Source: Acidobacteriota bacterium
GTDB taxonomy: Bacteria; Acidobacteriota; Terriglobia; Terriglobales; Acidobacteriaceae
Length of the DNA: 16,899 nucleotides
NCBI GenBank assembly: GCA_021778875.1
Contig: JAJYBT010000003.1
Coordinates: forward strand, 1 to 16,899
Reading direction: 5' to 3'
The stretch's first letter is position 1, and every line of letters begins with the position of its first letter. The notes beneath the pieces are model-generated. The model saw only the letters and a list, made by a program, of their open reading frames with translations. It had not been told where the DNA came from and ran no database searches. Of the stretch, positions 7,192-16,356 are shown piece by piece. Made by a program: the position numbers and the translations under genes.

Positions 7192-8913
7192 TTACGGCAC
7201 GTAGCCCGGCCCGCGCAGTACCTTGCCCGGCAACGCGCCGGTCATTTTGCCGCCCTCAATCACGGGCACGCCATTCACCAGCACGTCCTCCATACCCTCG
7301 GACAACTGGTTGGGCTTTTCATAGGTCGCGAGGTCCCGAATCTTCGCGGCATCAAACACCACCACATCGGCCCACATGCCCTGCTTCAGCACGCCGCGAT
7401 CGACCAGCCGCATGCGCTGCGCGGGCAGCGCGGTAAACTTGCGAATCGCGTCAGGAAGCGTCAGCGTCTTTTCTTCACGCACGTACTTGCGCAGGATGCG
7501 CGGAAACGTGCCATACGCGCGCGGGTGCGGATGCTCCTGGCCCAGCAGCCAATCGGGCGAGGTGCCCTGCGAGTCGTTGTCGATGGAGACCCACGGCTGC
7601 TTCAGCGCCAGCGCCACGTCCGGCTCGCTCATGCCAAACACAGCCACCTCAGTAAACGCCTTGTCCTTGATGAGCAGGTCGCAGAGCGCGTCGATGGCGT
7701 CCTCATGCCACTCTGCGGCCACTTCAGACAGCCGTTTGCCCTGGAGCGGCAACAGCTCAGGATTCTCGACGACGGCAATCAGAATCCCCTCAGGCCCCGG
7801 AACCTCCTGCCACTCGTTGTCCCAGTCCTCCCCCGCCGAGTCCTTGCCTGTGCTCAGCAGGTCTTTGCGAATCCGCGCCCTCAGCGCCGGATCCTTGAGC
7901 CGGGCAATCAGCTTTGCATCGCCGCCATCGTGCGCCCAGGGTGGAATAAACGCGGAGAACGAATTGAACCAGGCCGTGTAGGCGTACGTGTTCGCGCTCA
8001 TGTCCACGCCCGCCGCGCGCGCCGCGTTGACGCGCGCGACGATCTGCGGCATCTTGCCCCAGTTGGTCTTGCCCGCGGCCTTCAGATGCCAAATCTCCAC
8101 AGGAATATGCGCCTCGCGGCCAATGCGCGCGGCCTCGTCGATGGAATCCAGCACCGCATCGCCTTCGCTGCGCATGTGCGTGGCGTAGATGCCGCCGTAC
8201 TCGCCCGCCACGCTGGCCAGAGCAATCAGCTCGCCGGTCTTCGCATAGGGCGCGGGCGCATACTGCAGCGAGGTGGACAAGCCCATCGCCCCGTCGCGCA
8301 TTGCGTCGCGCACCAGCGCCTGCATCTGCTTCAGTTGCGCGGGCGTGGGTTGCACATCGGCCTCGCCCAGCACCATGCGCCGCACGGAGGTGGCTCCCAC
8401 ATAGCTGCCCAGGTTGATGCCCATGCCCTGCTTTTCAATGCGCGTAAAGTACTGCCGCAGCGTGCGCCAGTCCGGCGTGATGTGGAAGTGCTCGTAAGTG
8501 GCGCGATCGTCGGCCAGCATCGCGTCATTTACCGGAGCGGCGGAGTCGCCCTCGCCCGTTATCTCCGTGGTGATGCCCTGGTAAATCTTCGAGGGCAGCC
8601 GCGGGTCCACCAGCATGGTCAGCTCGGATTGGCCCAGCATGTCAATGAATCCCGGCGCGACAACCATGCCGCGGGCGTCGATGGTGCGCTTTGCGGGCGC
8701 TCCCGCCAGGTGGCCGATGGCTGCGATTCGGCCTCCGCGAATCCCCACATCGCCCGAGTACCACGGCGAGCCGGTTCCATCCACGATGTGGCCGCGGGTG
8801 ATAACCACGTCAAAGGGAGCCTCCTGGGCCGCGGCCGCCAGTCCAATGCCCAGCGCCACAGCCGCCGCTGCCGCCCATGCGCCTGTCCTCAGGATTCCCG
8901 TTTTGCGCTGCAT
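7192..8913 (-). CDS. Secreted D-aminoacylase / N-acyl-D-amino-acid deacylase family amidohydrolase with altered metal site
   Basis: A 573-residue enzyme. The start at 8913 is supported by AAGAGGA four bases upstream and by an immediately following signal peptide (basic MQRK, hydrophobic Ala-rich stretch to about residue 29). The beta-sandwich and barrel of a metal-dependent amidohydrolase follow: VVITRGHIVDGTG at 36-48, VVAPGFID at 84-91, H246 in ATHMRSEG, H276 in EIWHLKAAG, D445/D447 in SIDNDSQG, and a C-terminal ADVVVFD strand at 515-521. Relatives remove N-acyl groups from D-amino acids. The usual HxHxD after GFID reads L93-G-Q95-S-E97 here, and the usual zinc cysteine region (GNCGFS) reads GEGDS at 120-124. 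The metal centre must therefore differ, and the substrate may be another acylated peptide or amino acid. Probably acts in the periplasm. Confidence 0.87.
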   Translation of the reverse strand: MQRKTGILRTGAWAAAAAVALGIGLAAAAQEAPFDVVITRGHIVDGTGSPWYSGDVGIRGGRIAAIGHLAGAPAKRTIDARGMVVAPGFIDMLGQSELTMLVDPRLPSKIYQGITTEITGEGDSAAPVNDAMLADDRATYEHFHITPDWRTLRQYFTRIEKQGMGINLGSYVGATSVRRMVLGEADVQPTPAQLKQMQALVRDAMRDGAMGLSTSLQYAPAPYAKTGELIALASVAGEYGGIYATHMRSEGDAVLDSIDEAARIGREAHIPVEIWHLKAAGKTNWGKMPQIVARVNAARAAGVDMSANTYAYTAWFNSFSAFIPPWAHDGGDAKLIARLKDPALRARIRKDLLSTGKDSAGEDWDNEWQEVPGPEGILIAVVENPELLPLQGKRLSEVAAEWHEDAIDALCDLLIKDKAFTEVAVFGMSEPDVALALKQPWVSIDNDSQGTSPDWLLGQEHPHPRAYGTFPRILRKYVREEKTLTLPDAIRKFTALPAQRMRLVDRGVLKQGMWADVVVFDAAKIRDLATYEKPNQLSEGMEDVLVNGVPVIEGGKMTGALPGKVLRGPGYVP

Positions 8914-8932
8914 CGAGTCCTCTTGTACCGTG

Positions 8933-8938
8933 ATTGTA
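8933..8938 (-). promoter_or_regulatory. Candidate -10 element for the secreted amidohydrolase
   Basis: On the minus strand the hexamer TACAAT matches TATAAT at five of six bases. It would start transcription near 8926, a dozen bases before the ATG at 8913, leaving room for the AAGAGGA Shine-Dalgarno. No clear -35 is seen at the normal distance, so the call is tentative. Confidence 0.33.
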
Positions 8939-9007
8939 GGGTCTGTCCCGTGACGCCCGGCCATTTTCTGGTTGTATAGTGTTGTCACAGTTGGAAACTT
9001 TCGGGCG

Positions 9008-9033
9008 TCGAATATCGCCCGCGCTCGAATATC
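9008..9033. repeat. Two direct copies of TCGAATATC
   Basis: The nine-base word TCGAATATC occurs exactly at 9008-9016 and 9025-9033, start to start 17 bases. The arrangement, in the upstream region of a divergent gene pair, is what a regulator binding site could look like, but no known regulator is recognised. Confidence 0.45.
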
Positions 9034-9225
9034 TGCCGCATGGCAGCATAGAATAGTCGAAGTGACATACCTGGGACCGCCAGGCAGAAGGAACATCAGA
9101 AACGCGGATGCATGTGGAACCCGCATGCGCTTTGCACACTGCCCCGCGGCAACAGCTTTTTGGGACCACGGAATTGGCCCCTGCCTTGGAAACCCAGTCC
9201 CACCAGGACAGAAAAGGAATCACCC

Positions 9226-9732
9226 TTGAGCGCTATGTGGAAACCCAACCAGTCCGGAACACCTGCTCCCACCCCCACCCCGGAGCCTTCGCGCCCCATG
9301 CCCCCGCCTCCGGCGTTTGAACCCCCCGCCCGCCCCGCTGCTCCGGTCGGCGAACAGGCCACCATCGGCAAAGGCCTGTTTATCAAAGGCGAGATTACCG
9401 GCTCTGAATCGCTGTTTATCGACGGCAAGATTGAAGGCAGCATCAACCTGCCCGGCAACCGCCTCACCGTGGGCCGAAATGGCCAGGTGTCGGCCAGCAT
9501 CACCGCCCGCGAAATCGTGGTTCTGGGCAAAGTGCGCGGCAATGTCTCCGCAACGGATCGCGTGGACATTCGCGCCGAGGGCTCCCTCACCGGGGACGTA
9601 GCCGCGGCCCGCATCAGCATCGAAGACGGCGCTTTCTTCAAGGGTGGCATCGACATCCGCAAGCCGGATGCGAAGCCTGAAGCCAAGCCGGCCGCCCCCG
9701 CTGCCGCGCCCGAGGCGACCAAACAGGCCTAG
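9226..9732 (+). CDS. Bactofilin (polymer-forming cytoskeletal protein)
   Basis: About 168 residues. A Pro-rich disordered N-terminus (about 8-40) is followed by a bactofilin beta-helix core (about 48-135) with repeating Gly/Ile/Val turns, for example TIGKGLFIKGEITGSESLFIDG and the later VDIRAEGSLTGDV; a Pro/Ala/Lys-rich tail closes it. Bactofilins self-assemble into membrane-associated filaments that position cell-wall enzymes and affect cell shape. The start is chosen at TTG 9226 because AAAAGGA lies seven bases before it; the in-frame ATG at 9235 would be 16 bases away and is the alternative. The gene converges on a MurJ-family gene with a shared hairpin between them. Family call is confident; the cellular role here is inferred from the family. 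Confidence 0.9.
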   Translation: MSAMWKPNQSGTPAPTPTPEPSRPMPPPPAFEPPARPAAPVGEQATIGKGLFIKGEITGSESLFIDGKIEGSINLPGNRLTVGRNGQVSASITAREIVVLGKVRGNVSATDRVDIRAEGSLTGDVAAARISIEDGAFFKGGIDIRKPDAKPEAKPAAPAAAPEATKQA

Positions 9733-9754
9733 CCCTGAGACGCTGCAATGGATC

Positions 9755-9792
9755 AGACACAAGAGCCCCGCCGCGGCGGGGCCTCTGTGTCT
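9755..9792. terminator. Bidirectional terminator-like hairpin between bactofilin and MurJ-family genes
   Basis: A perfect eight-base-pair GC stem (GCCCCGCC at 9765-9772, GGCGGGGC at 9775-9782) is extended by an outer seven-pair stem (AGACACA at 9755-9761 with TGTGTCT at 9786-9792), separated by a small internal mismatch. It sits between two convergent stop codons (9732 and 9802). There is no long T-run on either side, so termination strength is uncertain. Confidence 0.62.
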
Positions 9793-9801
9793 CTTGAGCG
9801 C

Positions 9802-11505
9802 TTAGCCCCAGCCGAGCCGCTGCCGGGCTACTTTGGGCAGGGCCGAACCGGCCAGTGCAAGCACTCTCTCCGTGACCACCACCCACACCGCCGTGCCCGC
9901 CAGCACCAGGTCCAGATCGGTCCACCGGCCCGGCGCAGGCAGGTATGAGGCCAGCAGCGGAGCCACCATCCCTCCTAGCCAGGAGAAAATCACCCACACC
10001 GCAGCGCCGCCCGCCGCACCTGCCAGCGCGCACCGCCCCAGCTCCACATAGTCCACGCCAGCCAGCGAGACCATATGCCGCTGGTGCAGCAGAATGGCGA
10101 TGAGCACGGTCTGCATCGCGATGCCGACGTCGGAGGCAACGGCCAGTCCCATCGCCCCATGCCAGTGGTAGAGCGAGGCATAGATCGGCAGCGACACCAC
10201 CGTCACCACCGTCCCCGCCACCATGGGCACAAACGTGTTCCCCGCAGCGTAAAACGCGCGCGAGTAGATAGCTTGAGCCGACCACAGAAACATGGAGACG
10301 GAGAACACCGCGAAGTATGCCGCGCATTCGCCCGCGTCGGCAGCGGAAAAGCGCCCACCGACGAACACAAGATCGATCATCGGCTTGCCCAGCGCAATCA
10401 TGGCCGAGGCGGCCAGCAGGCTCAACGCCGCCACGCGCGAAACCGAGTCCGCCACCTGCACCGCAAATTCGTAATGGCGTTCCTTCGTCCACAGGCTGGC
10501 GAAGAACGGCATCGACGCAGCGCCCGCTGCCTGCGCCAGCATGGCCATCGGCGCGGTAAACAGCTGTTTGGCATAGCTCATCAGCGAAACAGCGCCCCCC
10601 GTGGCCGAGGCAAAGTGCGCAATGATCCAGCTATCGGCCGTGACCAGGGAAACCCCGGCGATGAGCGGCAGTGAGAGCCGCACCCACTCGCGCAGCCCCT
10701 CGTCGTGCCAGTCGAGAATGGGCCGGTAGCGCGTGCCTGCGCGCCGGGCAAAAAGGAAATTCAGGAAGAACGGGCCGAAGAACGCGCCTGCCACCGTGCC
10801 GATGGCCAGCGACTCCACGCCCATGCGCTTCTCCAGCAGCACGCCGCCCACGATGGTGCCCAGCCCATAGATCAGCGGCGCCACCGCCTGCACGCTGAAC
10901 TGCTTGCGCACCAGCAGCACCGCGCCAAACACGCCCCCGGCAAAAAAGCACAACTGCGCGGGCAGCAGGATGCGCGTCAGCCGCACGCACACCGCGGCCT
11001 TCTCGGCGTCAAAGCCGTTGAACCACCAGTGAATGTAGACGGGCGCAAAAATCTCCGCCAGCACGATGGCTGCGCCCAGCACCAGGTACATCGTGGTCAG
11101 AATGACCGAGAGCGAGCGCTCGCCCTCCGCCTCGCGGCCCGTTTCGCGGTACCGCGTGAGAATGGTGACAAACGTGATCGACGCCGCGCCGCCCACCAGG
11201 AAATACGAAATCATGTCCGGCAGCACGAAGGCGGCGTTCAGCGCATCGGCCTGTACGCCGCTGCCAAACAGCCACACGATGTACTTGACCCGCACCAGGC
11301 CAATGATGCGCGACAGAAAGTTCGCAGCCATCAGCACCACCGTGGCGCTGAAGGCCGAGTGCGCGTACGAGGGGTGCATCGTCCGCAGACCCCGCGCCCA
11401 GCGCGACGTGGGCGGGCGGCCCGTCTGCGGCCCTGGCTCAGTTGTGGGCGATTCCGTCACTGCAGTTGATTCTACCGGGGCAATGGCTCGCTGCGGCGTT
11501 ACCAT
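9802..11505 (-). CDS. murJ: MurJ/MviN-family lipid flippase, divergent
   Basis: A 567-residue integral membrane protein of the MOP exporter superfamily with about 14 helices after a 45-residue Thr/Pro/Ser-rich cytoplasmic N-terminus. MurJ flips lipid II across the inner membrane for peptidoglycan synthesis. Matching by hand to E. coli MurJ (offset 48 at the N-terminus) gives R66, R72 and D87 for R18, R24 and D39, all kept. The positions of R52 (S100), E57 (G105), R270 (Q314 in SYAKQLF) and E273 (T317) are changed. The AFYAAGNTFVPM motif (418-429) is typical. It may be a paralogue with another lipid cargo rather than the main lipid II flippase. AAAGG stands 11 bases before the ATG; an in-frame ATG at 11379 would drop the extension. 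Superfamily certain, exact job not. Confidence 0.88.
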   Translation of the reverse strand: MVTPQRAIAPVESTAVTESPTTEPGPQTGRPPTSRWARGLRTMHPSYAHSAFSATVVLMAANFLSRIIGLVRVKYIVWLFGSGVQADALNAAFVLPDMISYFLVGGAASITFVTILTRYRETGREAEGERSLSVILTTMYLVLGAAIVLAEIFAPVYIHWWFNGFDAEKAAVCVRLTRILLPAQLCFFAGGVFGAVLLVRKQFSVQAVAPLIYGLGTIVGGVLLEKRMGVESLAIGTVAGAFFGPFFLNFLFARRAGTRYRPILDWHDEGLREWVRLSLPLIAGVSLVTADSWIIAHFASATGGAVSLMSYAKQLFTAPMAMLAQAAGAASMPFFASLWTKERHYEFAVQVADSVSRVAALSLLAASAMIALGKPMIDLVFVGGRFSAADAGECAAYFAVFSVSMFLWSAQAIYSRAFYAAGNTFVPMVAGTVVTVVSLPIYASLYHWHGAMGLAVASDVGIAMQTVLIAILLHQRHMVSLAGVDYVELGRCALAGAAGGAAVWVIFSWLGGMVAPLLASYLPAPGRWTDLDLVLAGTAVWVVVTERVLALAGSALPKVARQRLGWG

Positions 11506-11529
11506 TCAGTGGCGGACCTTTGCCCCGCG

Positions 11530-11535
11530 TATGCT
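11530..11535 (+). promoter_or_regulatory. Possible -10 element for the prolyl oligopeptidase
   Basis: TATGCT (four of six consensus bases) lies 19 bases before the chosen ATG at 11555. No good -35 is seen at 17-19 bases. The promoter must lie near here or inside the divergent MurJ-family gene, as only 49 bases separate the two starts. Confidence 0.2.
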
Positions 11536-11554
11536 GTTCCGTAGAGGCCACATC

Positions 11555-13693
<2,139 letters not shown>

Positions 13694-13777
13694 AACCAGC
13701 GCGTCGTCGTCCCTATCCGGGAATCCAACGGCCCCGATCTTTGCGAAATGGCTGATGGCCGCGGCCAAGGCCCGCGT

Positions 13778-14392
13778 ATGCTTCAACCCATGCAGCAACC
13801 CGCAGACGCCTCACCTACACTTTCCGCCGCCAGTTTTGCCGCCTTGCTGGCTTCGCTCGCCGCGCCCGAAGCGGAGACCGCGCCGGAGCCAGTTGCCCCT
13901 GCCGCCGAGGACGCCCATGCCGAAGACGTGGCCATCCTCAGTTATGAGCAGGCGCTCCGCGCCCATGCGCGCTATCGCCCTGTCGCAGCCGGCGCTCTGC
14001 CGCGCCGTTCGCCCGCCGCCAGCCGCGCGACCCCGTCAACTCTGCAGAGCAACAAGAAAGCCGGTGCGCCGGGCAAGCCGGAGCGGCGCTCCACCGTGCC
14101 ACGCGAAAGCCGCAAGTCGGCCAGCATCACCATCCGCCTCACTGGGGAGGAAGCAGCGCAACTGCGCGAGCGCGCAGCCGAAGCCGGACTCACCGCTTCA
14201 GCCTATCTGCGTTCCTGTGCCTTTGAGGTCGAGGCTCTGCGTACGCAGGTCAAGCAGGCGCTCTCCGAAATCAGGTCGGCCGCTCCCGCTGAGGAGCAAA
14301 GGTCCCCCGGTCAGGCATTTCCCCCGCAGCCCACGTGGCGGGCGCGGCTGTTTCCCCGCTGGGCGGGCGCTCAGCGCGCGGCCCACGCCTGA
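13778..14392 (+). CDS. Ribbon-helix-helix DNA-binding protein, MobC-like, with disordered N-terminus
   Basis: About 204 residues. A Pro/Ala-rich N-terminal half is followed by a ribbon-helix-helix fold (about 114-148): beta strand SASITIRLT, helix with EEAAQLRERAAEAG, then LTASAYLRSCAFE, and a helical segment with ALRTQVKQALSEIRS (about 152-167). This order is that of MobC-like relaxosome accessory proteins and RHH repressors, which bind DNA as dimers. No relaxase or other mobilisation gene is nearby. Start is ambiguous: ATG 13778 has AAGG seven bases upstream, whereas ATG 13748 lacks a Shine-Dalgarno but is in frame. A 12-base palindrome (13756-13767) lies just before the chosen start. It converges with the methyltransferase gene with three bases between stops. 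Fold call moderate, function unknown. Confidence 0.7.
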   Translation: MLQPMQQPADASPTLSAASFAALLASLAAPEAETAPEPVAPAAEDAHAEDVAILSYEQALRAHARYRPVAAGALPRRSPAASRATPSTLQSNKKAGAPGKPERRSTVPRESRKSASITIRLTGEEAAQLRERAAEAGLTASAYLRSCAFEVEALRTQVKQALSEIRSAAPAEEQRSPGQAFPPQPTWRARLFPRWAGAQRAAHA

Positions 14393-14395
14393 GGC

Positions 14396-15793
14396 TTACT
14401 CAACCTCCAGCACCAGGCACTTCAGATATTCGGTCTCAGGCAGATTCAGCACCACCGGATGGTCCGGCGCGGCGCCCCGGCGCTCCAGCAGCCGCACGCG
14501 GCGGTGCGCATCGGCGGCGGCAGAGGCGACCGCACCCTGCAGCTCCTCCCAGCCCACATGGTGGCTGCAGGAGAAGGTCATGAGCAACCCGCCCGGACGC
14601 ATCATCCGCAAGGCGCGCAGGTTCAGTTCCTTGTAGCCGCGCAGCGCTCCCTCTACGGCCCGCTTCGTCTTGGCAAAGGCCGGGGGGTCCAGAATGATCG
14701 TGTCAAACCGCTCGCCGGCCTCCGACCAGTCGCGCAGAATCTGAAAGGCGTCGGCCTCCACCCAGTCCACCTGCGCGGAGAGCCGGGCGCGGTTGGCCTC
14801 TACGTTCCGCTCGGCCACCTCCAGCGAGGCGCGCGAGGCGTCAATTCCCGTCACCTGCCCGCAAACCTGCGCCAGATGCAGCGCAAAGCCGCCCTGGTAG
14901 CAGCAGACATCCAGCGCCCGCGCGGTTGTGCCCATGCGCTCGGCCCACTGACGTGCGGCGGCATAGTTGGCTCGCTGGTCGAGAAAGGCTCCGGTCTTCT
15001 GCCCTGCGTTCGCGTCGTAGTGGAACAGCAGGCCATTCAGCCGGAACTGCGTGCTGGTCAGCGGCGCTTCAGGCTGCGCGGCCCACAAGGGAGCGAGGCC
15101 CGGAGCGCTCAGCCCCTCCAGCTCGCGCATGCGCGGGTCGGGCCGCTCCAGAATGGTGGCGGGCTGCATCTCCTCGCGCAAAACCCGCGCGCAGCTCTCG
15201 CGCGTCGCAGCCGAGTCCAAACCCTTGGTCAGCAGTTGCAGAACGATCAGCGCGCCGTACTTGTCCGCCACCACGCCGGGCAGCTCGTCGGCCTCGCTGA
15301 AGCAAAGCCGGCAGGCGTCGGTATCGCTGTCCAGCAGCGGCCTGCGCCGGGTAATCGCCGCGCGCAGCCGGTCTTCCAGCAGTTTCAGCCACGCGGCCTC
15401 ATCAACCGCCTCACGCGACACCAGCCGCAGCGCAATCTGGGATGAAGGACTGTAAAGCGCCGTGCCCAGCAGCAATCCGCGGGAGTCGGCCACGGGCAGC
15501 AGCGCGGGCGGCTCGCCTTCGCCGGTCTCAATCGACTCGATATCGGACGCGTAGACCCACAGATGCCCCGCGCGCAGCCTGTCTGCGGCGCGGCGGCTCA
15601 CGCGGGCTCCCGGCCCTGCTTTGGATTTTTCCGTCCGCTTGTCTGCGGGAAAGGGACTTCTTGCGGGGTCGCGGGCTTCCGCGTGCTGGGTGGCGGACGG
15701 ATTCGGACGATTCCGGCCAGAAGGCGTCGCCGGGCTCGAATCCCTGGACGCCTTCCGGTTTGCAGCAGAGTGTGGCTTGCGCGGCTTGTTCAT
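14396..15793 (-). CDS. Class I SAM-dependent rRNA methyltransferase, RlmI-like (m5C of 23S rRNA)
   Basis: 465 residues. After a basic, low-complexity extension (1-62), a PUA RNA-binding domain (about 64-128) leads to an EEHEE-like middle region and a Rossmann methyltransferase domain. Motif I is DVCCYQGGF (295-303) with TGIDAS (315-320) for SAM, motif IV is DPPAFAK (369-375), and C409 in FSCSHH is the expected catalytic cysteine. E. coli RlmI methylates C1962 of 23S rRNA; the same target is inferred. GGGGGAG just before the ATG serves as Shine-Dalgarno. The gene lies 53 bases after the cytochrome c gene on the same strand, so readthrough is possible, but no functional link is obvious. No terminator is visible in the three-base gap to the convergent RHH gene. 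Confidence 0.9.
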   Translation of the reverse strand: MNKPRKPHSAANRKASRDSSPATPSGRNRPNPSATQHAEARDPARSPFPADKRTEKSKAGPGARVSRRAADRLRAGHLWVYASDIESIETGEGEPPALLPVADSRGLLLGTALYSPSSQIALRLVSREAVDEAAWLKLLEDRLRAAITRRRPLLDSDTDACRLCFSEADELPGVVADKYGALIVLQLLTKGLDSAATRESCARVLREEMQPATILERPDPRMRELEGLSAPGLAPLWAAQPEAPLTSTQFRLNGLLFHYDANAGQKTGAFLDQRANYAAARQWAERMGTTARALDVCCYQGGFALHLAQVCGQVTGIDASRASLEVAERNVEANRARLSAQVDWVEADAFQILRDWSEAGERFDTIILDPPAFAKTKRAVEGALRGYKELNLRALRMMRPGGLLMTFSCSHHVGWEELQGAVASAAADAHRRVRLLERRGAAPDHPVVLNLPETEYLKCLVLEVE

Positions 15794-15846
15794 CAGCTCC
15801 CCCGGGTTCCTTGAGCCCCAGGCGAGAGCATACGGGTCGCTGCTCC

Positions 15847-16275
15847 TTACTTTGCCTGGATACTCTCCAGGTAGCGGCTCAGATTGCTGATTCTGAGATG
15901 CTTCTGCTGGGAGTTAGCCTGGTCCATCTTACCAAGGATCGGGCCCCACACGGGCATCAGGCTCGATCCGTGCGCCGGTACCGCAGAGCCGAACTCAAGC
16001 ACGGCCACGATATGGCTGTCCGGAAATCTTCCATGGTTCTGCTTTGTCAGCTCAGTCAGGTCGGTCGGCGCTGGCTTCAGCGCATTTGCCGCCGGACCAT
16101 TGCCCTTGCCATCCACCCCGTGACAGGGCGCGCAATAGCTCTTGAACATCGCCTTGCCGCTCGTAGGTGATACCTTCTCCACTGGAATGACAATTTTTGA
16201 TTGCGTTTCACCTGCATATCCCACGCCTGCGACAAAGGTCGCGGCAAGGGCTGTAAGTAAGAGACGTTGTAACAT
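15847..16275 (-). CDS. Periplasmic c-type cytochrome (class I-like, single haem)
   Basis: 142 residues. A signal peptide (MLQRLLLTALAATFVAGVGYAG) precedes one haem-binding CAPCH (C48, C51, H52); M107 in LMPVWG is the likely sixth ligand. GNGPAANALKPAPTDL after the haem site is typical of small soluble cytochromes c that carry electrons between respiratory complexes. The start has GGAGG five bases upstream. It precedes the methyltransferase gene on the same strand and is divergent from the RelA/SpoT gene. A near-perfect palindrome with CRP/FNR-like half-sites stands 64 bases upstream of the ATG, so it may be regulated by energy or oxygen status; this is inference. No oxidase or reductase gene is in view, so its partner is unknown. 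Confidence 0.93.
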   Translation of the reverse strand: MLQRLLLTALAATFVAGVGYAGETQSKIVIPVEKVSPTSGKAMFKSYCAPCHGVDGKGNGPAANALKPAPTDLTELTKQNHGRFPDSHIVAVLEFGSAVPAHGSSLMPVWGPILGKMDQANSQQKHLRISNLSRYLESIQAK

Positions 16276-16338
16276 AAGTTCCTCCGTTCTGGACCTCTAC
16301 TCCGCAAGGGACTCTACGCCGCCGCCGGGGAAGCGCCG

Positions 16339-16356
16339 CTGTGACCGCGGGCACAG
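16339..16356. promoter_or_regulatory. CRP/FNR-type operator candidate upstream of cytochrome c
   Basis: The 18 bases CTGTGACCGCGGGCACAG form an inverted repeat with one mismatched pair. Read as TGTGA-N6-GCACA it differs from the CRP consensus TGTGA-N6-TCACA at one base. It ends 64 bases from the cytochrome c ATG. The consensus is established for CRP-family regulators; binding here is inference. Confidence 0.35.

Larger units (their letters stand above)
8914..9225. other. Divergent intergenic region between amidohydrolase and bactofilin
   Basis: These 312 bases hold no credible gene. They contain the amidohydrolase -10 candidate, a TATAGT (8975-8980, plus strand; five of six bases match TATAAT) next to an AT-rich stretch that also reads TATACA on the minus strand, and two exact copies of TCGAATATC at 9008-9016 and 9025-9033. 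The part nearest the bactofilin gene holds no other structure that I could support apart from its AAAAGGA Shine-Dalgarno. Confidence 0.6.

Noticed and set aside
7174..8979. A 601-codon plus-strand open frame
   Set aside because: It is fully antisense to the amidohydrolase gene, has no recognisable motif and is Arg/His/Gln-rich, as expected of a GC-rich shadow frame.
8914..9126. Upstream extension of the amidohydrolase frame
   Set aside because: The signal peptide and AAGAGGA Shine-Dalgarno set the start at 8913; the extension has no conserved motif.
9112..9225. Earlier ATG for bactofilin at 9112
   Set aside because: The extra residues lack family similarity and the AAAAGGA site fits the TTG at 9226.
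11066..11554. Upstream extension of the prolyl oligopeptidase frame
   Set aside because: This part is antisense to the MurJ-family gene; a Shine-Dalgarno and signal peptide define the start at 11555.
14390..14398. Overlapping or fused genes at the RHH/methyltransferase junction
   Set aside because: The two stop codons are three bases apart on opposite strands; this is ordinary convergent packing.
13755..14636. A 293-codon frame overlapping the RHH gene
   Set aside because: Arg/Pro/Ser-rich with no motif, and it runs into the methyltransferase gene in antisense; the other frame shows a coherent ribbon-helix-helix fold.
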